A DNA stretch of 64,000 nucleotides from Phyllostachys edulis (Eukaryota; Streptophyta; Magnoliopsida; Poales; Poaceae), in the NCBI GenBank assembly GCA_036346405.1, contig CM070557.1, forward strand, positions 53,946,016 through 54,010,015. Direction: 5' to 3'. This document shows positions 54,450 through 64,000 of this stretch, piece after piece. Under the pieces are notes generated by a model. It had not been told where the DNA came from, did no database searches, and worked only from the letters and a program-made list of their open reading frames with translations. The translations under genes and the position numbers were made by a program. The number at the start of each line of letters is the position of its first letter. The stretch's first letter is position 1.

Positions 54450-57400
54450 GGGTGCAAGACATGTGAGCGGCGTCGCCTTACCCTACGCGGCTGGCAATCC
54501 TTATTCACGTGCTTTGCCTTGGTGTGGTCGTGCTCATGGCATTCCGAGCACCTATTGGTTATGGTGGCGTCGTCAAAGTTTCCTAGGCTGTACATGTTCT
54601 TACCAGCCTGTTGCGAGCAGTCTATTTCATTAAAAAGTATTTTCCTCTTTCTCTTACCGCGTCACTTGTTCACCATTTCTTTGTCGGGAATGTATTGTTC
54701 CCCAACGTAGGGTGGTCAATGCGAGAGATCAAGGTAAGGCTCGAACCTCTTCTCCCAAGTCCTCATAATGGCTAGCTTTGAGAATTCCTCGGCAGTGAAG
54801 GTGTTCGAAAGGTGACTTACGCCGCATACGCAACATACGGTGACGATGTGCGAGCATGGGACATGTAGCAAAGCCAGAACTATGCAAGTACAATCTCCCG
54901 CAGTCATGTTCACTCTATGGTTTCGGCCCCCATAATGCTCACACCCTATCGATGTGCCCCTCGCTGCCCTGACGATGTAGATATGCAAAGTCGGGTCGTA
55001 ACCCTCCGCCTCTTGATTGCATGACTCGTTCTTCGCCAGAGCAAGGTGTTTGGCAGCAGTTGCTGCACCCCAATGCTCGCCGACATTGTATGCATCCCTT
55101 GTATGGGTCCACTGATCTACAAAGTATGAGTTGGTCTTTCTAAATGAGTACTCCACGTTGGTCGATACTAGCATAGCACGGATGCCCTTCAGAACGTTGT
55201 TGAACACCTCCGAGATGTTGTAGTCATCACACCATACCTACATTCACCTTCATCATATGCCTGTGCCCATTTAGTCTTGTGCTGTAAGACCTCATTCAAC
55301 CACCTATTCCCTCTTTCGTTGGTCAGTCCCCTCAGCTCCATCAGCTTGCCCTCGAAGTCTCTCTTCTCCAAACAGCCGCACAACAGCTTGGACTTTTTTT
55401 TTGTAAGATCTTCCCTGCATTTCTTTTAAAAAAAATTGACCGCTAAGTGACGCACGCACCACCTATGCAGCACATCCGGGTGTCCATCTAGTTTGCTCTT
55501 TACAGCATTCAGAATGCTACGGTGCCTATCCGATATGATCCAAACCTTTCGTTCAGATCCAACAAGGGGTAGACAAACTATATCCATGAACCATTGCCAG
55601 CTTGCATTGTTCTCACCCTCAGTAAGTGCGAATGCTAGTGGAATCAACTGGTCCTCCACATCAATACCCACGGCGACCATCAAGACACCATAGTACTCCC
55701 CGATTAGGAATGTGGCGTCAACTGATAAGACATGCCTGCAATGCTTGAAGGCATATTTGTATTGCCCAAAAGACCAGTACACCCACTCGAGAACATGTTT
55801 CATAACTCCTTCAGGTTCCGTTCGGTTCCCATGCCAAGGATAAAACTTCATGCCCGGGTTCTTGGCCTGTATAGCGGTTAGGATTCAAGGAAGAAACCCC
55901 GTAAGCCTCCTTCCAATCAGCCCACAATAACTGCATCGCTCTCTAATTTGCCTTCCATGCTTTCCCGTACTTTACGCGGTACTTAATGAACCCAAATATA
56001 GCCTCCATAAGAGTGGCGACGGTCACATCAGGATCAATAGCCACAACCTCAGTTATGCGCCTTGCAATGAAATTAGCACTCGCCAGAAGGTGCTCCCCGG
56101 ACACTCGTGTAGTCCCACAAGAGTGAGGCTACTCCACATTTGTTATTTCCCATTGCTTGTCCCTAGTTTTCCACCCCCAGACCTTCCATCCGCACCCTCT
56201 TTCGCACCTCACGGTATACCTCTGGTTCACATTGGAGTGTTGTACTACAAACGGACGATAGTGCCTCATTGAGTATTTTTACAACCAAACCTTTATATCC
56301 TCTATGCTTGCAAACAACATGTCTGTAATACCTCGGCCTACTCGTAGTGCGGCCCATGTGGCCCATGAGGAGTCATGTGGTGGGATTAGTCCCATATTGC
56401 TTGTCTAAAATGAGTTGTAGTAGTATATAATGCCTGTTGGGTCCAAACTTAGCACCTCCGAGTTAACCCTTTTACACGAAGCGAGGATGAAAGCGTAAGT
56501 GGGGTGCTATGTGTGCGTGGGTCCATACGGTGAAATTTGGGCATTGAGCGAATTTTGGGCCAGGGTGTTACAGATGGTATCAGAGCATCAACCTTCGCTG
56601 CACGATCACGTGCGGGACAGGGGCGCAGGCATATGGCACATGGCGCGTGTGGTCTCGGAGTGGACACACGGTATGGCATATGTGCCGGCACTAGACGCAC
56701 GGACGTGTACCGAGGGGTGGTTCTGGGCATTTGCCACGTATGCGGTGTGCTGCCGAGGGCGTCAGCCCTTGAGGGGGGTGAATGTAATACCCCAGCCTAC
56801 TCGTAGTGCGGCCCATGTGGCCCATGAGGAGTCATGTGGTGGGATTAGTCCCATATTGCTTGTTTAAAGTGAGTTGTAGTAGTATATAATATCTATTGGG
56901 TTCAAACTTAGCACCTCCGTGTTAACCCTTTTACACGAAGCGAGGACGAAAGTGTAAGTGAGGTGCTATGTGTGCGCGGGTCCGCCCCATGGTGGGCTGG
57001 GCATTGAGCGAATTTTGGGCCAAGGTGTTACAATGTCCTTGCATATGAGGACATCCTCAAATGCATGTACCGACCGATCTCACCCATTACACTTTGAAGA
57101 ACCCAGCCTTTCTTATAGGAGAAAAGCGAAACGGGCACTTTGTTTTCGATCGAGCTCCAACCTTCGTCGGACTCAACGTCAAGAACTGTTCCATCTCAGA
57201 ACACCTCCTCGTCAAGCTCGTTGTTCATTACAGCATCATTGAAATCAGTCACGGGGTCACTAAACCTCTTGGGATGGTTGCTCCTCCATTGGGGGCCTTG
57301 CGAAAGTTCCACAACGGATTCAAGTTCCTCCATCCGCATTCTTTCGCATGTCCTCGCCAATGATTGTCCTCTCCACTACAACCTCCAACGATCGGACCTG

Positions 57401-57560
57401 AGATGAAAGCACGACCTTCTTGTACGTGTCCCAATCATCGTCGCATGAGGTTGACATCAACAGGGGATGCACCTTTGAACCTAGCCCAGCATCATACCAC
57501 CCCTCCATTTCGACAACGACCCCGGGCTCATCCCATCCAAAGACCGACTTAATTCTCATC
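54450..57560 (-). pseudogene. MURA-type transposase of a MULE
   Basis: Order on the minus strand: an N-terminal PB1-like segment (57,559-57,320, VVVEMEGWYDAGLGSKVHPL); a MuDR DNA-binding segment (about 56,320-56,160, HSNVNQRYTVRCERGCGWKV); the catalytic domain (55,851-55,426), with LSVDATFLIGEYYGV near 55,720 and WIISDRHRSI near 55,530 supplying the two aspartates and CVRHL at its end; a SWIM zinc finger (CTCIVLALLHVPCSHI, about 54,870); and a C-terminal knuckle (CSECHEHDHTKAKHVNKDC, about 54,560). MURA cuts and pastes Mutator-like elements. Several stops and frameshifts, and a TRIM inserted at 56,324-57,032, inactivate it. Confidence 0.85.
56324..57032 (+). mobile_element. Complete TRIM retrotransposon, 5-bp TSD
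   Basis: Two direct LTRs of 249-250 bp (56,324-56,572 and 56,783-57,032), each TGTAATACC...GGTGTTACA, flank a 210-bp interior. GATGGTATCAGAGC follows the first LTR (primer site for initiator tRNA-Met) and GAGGGGGGTGAA precedes the second (polypurine tract). ATGTC flanks the whole at 56,319-56,323 and 57,033-57,037. The LTRs differ by a modest number of substitutions. There is no coding capacity, so it depends on another retroelement. It lies in the MURA gene. Confidence 0.95.
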
Positions 57561-59240
57561 AGAAGAGTTCAAAAGTCTGGTGATTCTCGAAACACAAGCA
57601 TAGTCACTTCCATACCAACAAAGTCAGCAACACTCCCCGTTTGGCTAACCAGCCCACCAGTAAAAACACGTACAACTTTATCCATCCACATACAACAATG
57701 CGAACAAAACATTGCGAAGTCAGTACTAAAGTAAGAATCCAGCTAAACCAAATTTTCTTTTGTTCCTTTACGGAAAATAAGTGTTGTATTACTTGGACTT
57801 ACTGAAGTTGGAATCGCCAAAAACAAACATAATCCACAAAAACCAGACAAAGAGGCTTAGAGGGATGGATCTTTTAGATACATATGCATGCATGTTATGC
57901 TCCTCGCTTCATATTCAAAAAATGCATACATAACTAGAAGCCCACACCATGCCTCTTTATTGAGCAAACTCTAAAATTTACATCTTCGCAGCATTCATTA
58001 CAAAAAAGTTTGGCATACCACAGGGTTAGTCAACCAAGCAATTCAGAATTAAATTATTTAGCCAACCAAGCAATTCATGGAAAAAAACAGAATTAAATTG
58101 ACAAATTCGGAGACAAAGAAACAAAAAAGTAAAAAAGACATTTCCCATTACTGCGCCCCTCCTACTTTAGGAAAACTGAACCTGAACATTCCTACCACCA
58201 TTGACGTGTCTGAAAATTATGAAAGAACCTTACAAAAATAGTTGCTGATACATTTTTCATACTAACACCGAAAACCAAACCATGACTCTGATTCCTCTCA
58301 CTTTAGCTGTAGGCACATGTGTTTTGACAGGTTCACATCCTCCCTACGAAAGTTTTTTTAAATTCTCACTATTGCTTTCTTCTACTATTTACTAGAAAAA
58401 AAAACTTTTCTAGACAAACACCATTGTGATTACCAAATCCCAGCCCTATATATTTTGTTAGAGATGTTTCTGCAATTAATAAGTTGTAGATTGATTTATG
58501 TCTTCATTCACCACTTTCTTGGATTATATTTACCTTTATGGAAAGGTGTATATCACAACTCACTGCATTAAGAAACTTATGAGCTCCCCCAACAGTTACA
58601 CAAATCATGAAGAGGTTCCATTTCATTAGCTAGACACACACTGGAAACCGTACAGATGGCAAGCCAAGCAGCAAACAACACCAAACAAACGATGGCATCA
58701 ACAATGATGATCTTTACATGGCACATCCACAACGACTGGGATGGCAAAACAAGAAGTTGGTTTGGTGCTACCACACGCATAGTCATTGGGGAAACATCAG
58801 TAGCCACTAGGGGAAAACTTAATACCAATAATAATTTACGTGCATTTACCATGGCATTTACATGAAACAGGGTATCAAAATACAAAGTTTATCGAGAGAT
58901 GATTATATACGACTTATGAGAAACTCAATCATTTGAATACATTGACACAATACACCAATCAAAATCCAAGAACAAGGCAAGTAATAACCGATTTAAATCC
59001 ACAAGTCGCAACAAACAAATTGCTCTCAAACATCCAATTCGGCCAAAACCCTAAATCCACAAGTCTGACCGATTTAATCCGGAAAAAAATAGAGAGAATG
59101 AGTAAGATTACCCTGGGGATGATCTCTACGGGTTTACGGACTCCGAATCGGCTCCAAATCGATGGATTTGGGGAGGGCAGAGGGCATGCGGGAGGAAGAG
59201 AGGGGGATTGGGCAGAGAAAAAAAATGAAGAACTTGGTTG
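57561..59240 (-). other. MULE 5' region upstream of MURA
   Basis: AT-rich, no recognised domain. On the minus strand 59,240-59,090 (CTCTTCCTCCCGCATG, then a GGTAATCTTACTC donor-like site) resembles a 5' UTR exon followed by an intron, which would fit transcription starting in the terminal repeat. Frames at 58,577-58,885 and 58,933-59,241 look like chance. Confidence 0.4.
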
Positions 59241-59472
59241 ACGCCGTCACCTAAGTCATCTCTGCCAACGCCAGGCTCGTAACACTAGGAATGCTAGCGT
59301 GACAACGGCCACATACACCCGCCACGCTGGCACGGTGTGCGCACGGGGGGTTTGACCACACCTAGGAGAGTGGCGTGATATAATGGTTTGGCTACGCCGC
59401 GCGTTATGGCGTGACCAAATGGGTCAGAATTGAAAATAAAGTTAGCGAGTGGTTAATTTTAAAATATTATTA
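59241..59472 (+). mobile_element. MULE terminus, right
   Basis: Inverted match of 40,646-40,910: read on the minus strand from 59,472 it gives AATAATATTTTAAAATTAACC, AACTTTATTTTCAATTCTGACC, then GTCACGCC-type motifs. Together the two termini bound the MURA, PMD and GRF genes. Confidence 0.6.
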
Positions 59473-60060
59473 AGATTTTGAAAATCGAATTTGATGTATG
59501 TTTATCTCATGTTAGCTTTAACCTTAGCACCCCTCTATTTTGTCCTGGCTTTGCCACTGCGTGGATGTTGCATCTTGCATGCCTAGTTTATTCTGTTGCT
59601 CGCTTTGGTGACGAGCTGTTACGATCAAACTTTTCCTTGGAAATTTTCCTTTCTCGAGTCAGATCATATCAAGTAATACTGTGTTCTGAGATCAAGCTAG
59701 TTGTTAGATGTTGTTCATTTGGTGCACTAATTAAAATGCAGCCGTGGGCTGGTTAGGCCATAGCATGAGACTGAATGGGCCAGATTATATTGCATCTTTG
59801 AAATGGGCCAAGAAATAAGTACCGTATACGAAGAGGTATAGACCATGTATCCGTATACCAGTATTACTGCGTCCGTAGATAGTGTTTTTACCATAACCAT
59901 CAACACCAGCAGTGGAGATTTACCCTCACAATAGCGATCAACCCTAATATAATCACGGGAGCCACTAATCTCGCAAACCCCTCCTCAAAAAGCTCGTAAG
60001 CGATTCTGACAGTTGTGCCCCACAAGCACTCGCTGCCGTCCTTCCTCCACTCCAACCCAC
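59473..60060. other. Upstream region of the J-like gene
   Basis: Spacer between the MULE end and the ATG at 60,061. The last 60 bp are C-rich (CCTCCACTCCAACCCAC) as in a grass 5' UTR. I see no firm TATA box. Confidence 0.4.
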
Positions 60061-61233
60061 ATGGATTTCTTCGCCGCCGGCGGCCGAGGGGAGCCGGCCC
60101 GGTGGCTGGAGATCGCCGGCAAGCTCCTTGCCGCGCGCGACCTGGTGGGCTGCAAGCGCCTCGCGGAGCGCGCGGTGGACGCGGACCCCCTCCTCCCCGG
60201 CGCCGACGAGCTCCTCGCCGTCGCCGACGTCCTCCTCGCCTCCCAGCGCCTGCTCCCCTCCGGCCTCCCCGATCCCCTCGCCGTCCTCCAGCTCCAGCCC
60301 GGCCCCGACCCCGCCGACGTCAAGCGGTCCTTCCGCCGCCTCTCCAACCTCCTCGCCTCCGCCCGCAACCCCCACCCCGGCGCTGACTCCGCCCTCCGCT
60401 CTGTGCAAGAAGCCTTCGCCCACCTCTCCGACCCCGCCAAGAACCCCTCCGCTAATCCCCCTCCCGCTCCTGCTTCCGTCGACGGCTCGGCCGCGGCCGA
60501 TGCGTTCTGGACGGCGTGCCCCTACTGCTGTCATGCGTACGAGTACCAGCGCACGCTGGTGGGCCGCGCGCTCAGGTGCCCGAGTGCCGGGTGCAGGCGC
60601 GCGTTCGTGGCCACCGAGATGCCGGCCGCGCCGCCTATTGTGCCGGACACCAACATGTACTACTGCGCGTGGGGGTTCTTCCCGATGGGCTTCCCGAAGG
60701 CCGCTGATGTTAGCACCAACTGGAAGCCATTTTGCCCGATGTATCCATGGAATTCGTCTTCTCCGCAGCCAGCATCTGTGGGCACTGAAAATGTTAACAG
60801 GCAAAATGTTGAGAGTAATGGTGGAATTATTAACGCCAATTCACCACCATCGAATGCTCAGCCGGCAAATAAGAGTGGCGGCGGCATTGAGGTAGGGCCA
60901 CCTAGAGGTAGAATCAAGAAGACAACGGCCCGGAAGAAGGTTGGTACTGGTATCAAGAAGCATGCTTCTGGAGGTGTGGAGAGCGGCATTGAGCAATCTT
61001 TGCTTGGATCCAACTCGTGGAATGGGAATGTGGAGAGGGGACCGACAGTGGGTACAAGAGGAATTAACATAAATGAGGTGGCAAAGGCAACTGATGGCAG
61101 CAGCACGGTGCATTTTGGTGGGGATGATGATATTGGGTTTGATTTGGATGTTGATGCAACGGATGCTATATTGGGGAATTTGCAGCACCTGCCATTTTTG
61201 AGGGAGGATGACAATGCCAGACGGATGTTTTAG
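60061..61233 (+). CDS. J-like-domain/zinc-ribbon protein (DnaJ-related), intact
   Basis: A single-exon frame of 390 codons. I chose the ATG at 60,061 (MDFFAAGGRGEPARWLEIAG) because the frame upstream has no earlier ATG and the family starts with this type of helical N-terminus. Residues about 71-127 form a J-like domain (DPLAVLQLQPGPDPADVKRS, LRSVQEAFAHLSDPAK), but the HPD tripeptide that stimulates Hsp70 is replaced by NPHPGAD. A zinc-ribbon-like segment follows (FWTACPYCCHAYEY, C153/C156; LRCPSAGCRRAF, C173/C178), as in plant DnaJ proteins related to the DUF3444 group. A basic stretch PPRGRIKKTTARKK resembles an AT-hook or nuclear signal, and the acidic tail contains DDDIGFDLDVDATD. GC content falls from 5' to 3', usual for grass genes. 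A nuclear role is inference. Confidence 0.85.
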   Translation: MDFFAAGGRGEPARWLEIAGKLLAARDLVGCKRLAERAVDADPLLPGADELLAVADVLLASQRLLPSGLPDPLAVLQLQPGPDPADVKRSFRRLSNLLASARNPHPGADSALRSVQEAFAHLSDPAKNPSANPPPAPASVDGSAAADAFWTACPYCCHAYEYQRTLVGRALRCPSAGCRRAFVATEMPAAPPIVPDTNMYYCAWGFFPMGFPKAADVSTNWKPFCPMYPWNSSSPQPASVGTENVNRQNVESNGGIINANSPPSNAQPANKSGGGIEVGPPRGRIKKTTARKKVGTGIKKHASGGVESGIEQSLLGSNSWNGNVERGPTVGTRGININEVAKATDGSSTVHFGGDDDIGFDLDVDATDAILGNLQHLPFLREDDNARRMF

Positions 61234-64000
61234 TTGCTGTGGTTGTTGTGGGTATTCCATAGAAGTGGTACACGATAAGCATGGTTGAAGGAATTCCTGC
61301 ATAGACTTATCATTCGCTGTCGCTCTTGCTTGTGTTGTCACCTTCTCTCATGTTGATCTTATGTTTCGTAGTAATCTACCTTGTGTCTGTAGTTAGCTGG
61401 TTATCTGTTGTAGCATCTGGATGGGTACTCTATACAAGTGTGTAGACTGTAGAGTATTTCGAAATTAGTTGGGGGATGTGTGGTATTTGTCATCCCCAAA
61501 TGAACTTAAGGAGTTTACTGGTGAAGCAAATAATGCACCATGCATGGATGTTCGGTCAGGCTTTCGTAAGAGTTTATCATGCAACTGAGGTCTCATGGAG
61601 CACTGGCAAAAAAATAGGGATGAGGAAAGTAAGTCTGAGCTCTCCTTTATTTGGTAGGCCTATCTTAGTTATGTTATTTAACACTGACTCAATTGGCATT
61701 TTCAATACTACACAAAGTTGAGAGGGTAATGCTTTTGATTTGCTGATGCATACCTTTGGAAATTAAATGGTGACCTCTATTCAATAAATCACCTGCCTTG
61801 TAGTTGTCATGATCATCCTGTCGTTGTCAGTATCCGTTCATCTGACAAATATTTACTCCCATGTATGCTTTATAAAATTTAGGATTTTATTTCTCTTCAA
61901 TCAGAAATTACACCAGACAGGCAGGCAAGCATTTTATTACAATTGTGCCCCCCGTACTGTCAAAACATGTGCAAATGATACGCTGATCATGTGGAACAGT
62001 CATGAATTACACTTGTGTTAAAAAAACTCACATCTGGCTATAGCCAAAACACAGTAACAATAGACGTGGGCATGCCGCGGTTATGTGGTCAAAGTTGTAA
62101 GCTGTGTGACACTTGGTGGGCTTCGGATATGCTTTCTACCAGATGCATTATTGACTATTGAGCATGTCTGCTACAGCTATTACCTTATCATACAGTTGAT
62201 GAGCTGCACTGAACAATCATAAAAACGGGAAGTTGTGTTCTTTTATGTTACTAACAGTAAGTTCAATGGTACATAATAAACTTCTAGCAAAAAATCTATA
62301 GAACTTAATTGAAATTGCAGCAAATCATAGCTGCTTTAGTTGGTGTAAATCTATCAAAGTAACTCCATAGAATATATTGTCCTGAAATCGTGACACGGCC
62401 CTTATACCAACCTGTGTAGTTTGTACTGGATTCCAACAATTGCCTTCTACAAGTATACTTTCCACCAGTTAAGTAGAGTCTATTATGCTAAAATATCTTC
62501 TTTAGAATATATTGTCCTGAAATCGTGACACGACCCTTATACCAACCTGTGTAGTTTGTACTGGATTCCAACAATTGTCTTCTGCAAGTATACTTTCCAC
62601 CAGTTAAGTAGAGTCTATTGTGCTAAAATATCTTCTTTAGACACAGGGGATGTTGAATATCCTCTATGTGAACTGCTGAACTCTGCATACCAGCCCATGC
62701 CATAAGCATCATAAGTTATTGGGGATACTTGTTTGTAACTTGGCTGTATTTTTGTATTGAAATTATCCACAATTGAATTTCCTTCACTTTTTTCTGTGTG
62801 TATGGTTTATATCCTCGAATTTGCATGGACAATCTACCAACTTTTGCTCAATTGAATATGCTTGAATTTGAACCGATTTTTATGCTATTTTGTTTCAGAT
62901 ATCTGGATCACTAAAGCTCTCTGTATTTCATGACATCAGTTGATTGCCTTGACCATCAAAGGAGCTGAATAAGAGAAGCGCATGGCTCGGTTTAGTGGAT
63001 GTCAGTAGCTTGTAAACTATACTAATTTTGTTTGTTGTTTGCTAAGCTGTTGATCTCGTAATCTGAAATAAACATGGGCTCTGTGTACATGTCTGCGTCC
63101 TGTTTTCCATCATAAGCCGAAAATGCTACCAGTGACTACTATGTTACTTGTTCGCCGTTGTAACTATCAGGCTCCAGTGGCCATTCTGACCCTTCATAAT
63201 CATCATTTGGCTTCTTATCCTCCATTCGTTGTAAATCTTTTGTTGCTGGAATTGTTTGGTTCGTGCTCCGTGGTGCTTAAGCTGTAGAGCAGTAACTCTC
63301 TCCATGTTACCTCCCTGCATTCTGTATGTGTGCCTGCTAGTGGAAATCTGAGTATTTTTATTTCACTCTTGGACACTGGTGTTTGAAGTCTAAAACTGCA
63401 ACCTTCGGTGCATTTTTATGCACACATTTTGTGTAAGATTATACTGGGAAAAATGGAGGCCAAAGGTACCACATTTTCCAGGTAAATGAACATGTTAGGA
63501 ATAACAGTTCAAAAAAATGTTAGGAATGGGATATACTGTCATGCATTACATTTCCAAACCCTAGTACTAGCTAGTTGTGATCCTTTTTTTTAATTACGTT
63601 TGGTGAACTGGTCGGGATAATTCGGTGGTTTCTATGGTAACTGAATATCTGAATCACCAGTGTTTTTTTTGGACGAAATCTAAATCACCAGCTTTTTTTT
63701 AAAAAAATGAATCACCAGTTTGTTCAGGCTGCAGCCCATGTACGACAGGAACCGGCGACACGAACTTTGTACTTAAAGCTCACAAAGCGTCATTTTAAAT
63801 CCAGGAAAAAGAAAGGAGAGGGGGAGAAGAGATTTTCGAAAACTTATCGGTTAACAAATAAAAATAGTGACATAGGATTCAATAGATTAGATAAATTTAA
63901 CTGTTTTATGTAGTACATCATTTGAGCTACGTATACTTTAGTTTATCGCGCAGATATTATTTTTGTTGCGGTACTCGAACGATTTAGAATAAATCTGAAA
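61234..64000 (+). other. 3' flank of the J-like gene
   Basis: No further coding domain. A TTTTGTTTCAG acceptor-like site at about 62,889-62,898, and AATAAA at 63,067-63,072 after an exon-like stretch, suggest a spliced 3' UTR, but no donor can be assigned with confidence. The rest, including T-rich tracts near 63,580 and 63,690, is non-coding. Confidence 0.35.
62368..62637. repeat. 135-bp tandem duplication
   Basis: Two adjacent, almost identical copies (62,368-62,502 and 62,503-62,637), both beginning TAGAATATATTGTCCTG. Only a few substitutions separate them (for example ACACGGCCC/ACACGACCC), so the event is recent. Confidence 0.95.

Noticed and set aside
58577..59241. Two ORFs of about 100 codons
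   Set aside because: No domain, no consistent splice sites; they lie in the MULE 5' non-coding region.
60128..60895. 255-codon + strand ORF and the 279-codon minus-strand ORF at 59,965-60,804
   Set aside because: Shadows of the J-like gene, caused by its very high GC content.

Overview
This window is nuclear DNA from a grass (Poaceae). The evidence is the transposon content: CACTA elements with TATCACAGACGGTT-type and TTTGCCGAGTGCC-type subterminal repeats, hATs beginning CAGGGGCGGAG or TAGGGATGGCA, a Helitron beginning TCTCTACTACTT, a MULE carrying plant-mobile-domain and GRF-finger genes, and a TRIM. The high-GC coding style of the two genic loci (39.7 kb and 60.1 kb) fits too. The TTTGCCGAGTGCC family is best known from panicoids such as maize and sorghum, so a panicoid is my guess; I cannot name the species. 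Nearly everything is transposon or gene debris. I see one convincing intact gene (60,061-61,233, a J-like/zinc-ribbon protein) and one possibly frameshifted coiled-coil gene (39,692-40,651).

Layout. 0-14 kb: two decayed CACTA Tnp2 transposases on + (1.46-3.92 kb and 11.5-13.5 kb) with CACTA subterminal repeats, LTR remnants, and a segmental duplication (7.4-8.0 and 9.4-10.6 kb) separated by a hAT. 14-19 kb: AT-rich sequence with local duplications. 19-22.2 kb: CACTA-derived sequence ending in a clear terminus at 22,171, lying in an intron of a truncated pseudouridine synthase (PUS7/TruD) fragment at 22.26-23.05 kb.

23.4-33.1 kb reads as one Helitron on the minus strand (5' end 33,119, 3' CTAG at 23,426). 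It carries fragments of four unrelated genes: a HAK potassium transporter C-terminus, an SDR oxidoreductase, a DUF1421 exon and a J-domain protein. A 4.25 kb solo LTR with a perfect 5-bp target duplication is nested in it. Next to it, a patatin-like lipase pseudogene (33.2-35.9 kb) is split by a 1,335-bp hAT with a perfect 8-bp target duplication. A complete 1,368-bp non-autonomous CACTA (36,956-38,323, TSD TAT) contains a tRNA-like Pol III promoter.

40.65-59.47 kb is bounded by inverted copies of the same terminus and looks like a large MULE. Its genes (MURA transposase, plant mobile domain, GRF zinc finger) are all on the minus strand and all broken. Nested in it are a copia retrotransposon whose roughly 2 kb LTR appears to serve two internal regions, a hAT inside that LTR (8-bp TSD), and a complete 709-bp TRIM inside the MURA coding region (5-bp TSD). 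The last 4 kb hold the J-like gene and its 3' flank.

The nesting order can be read from the target duplications, which makes the window a good record of successive insertion and gene capture. All calls come from reading the sequence and from family knowledge; no database search was run.
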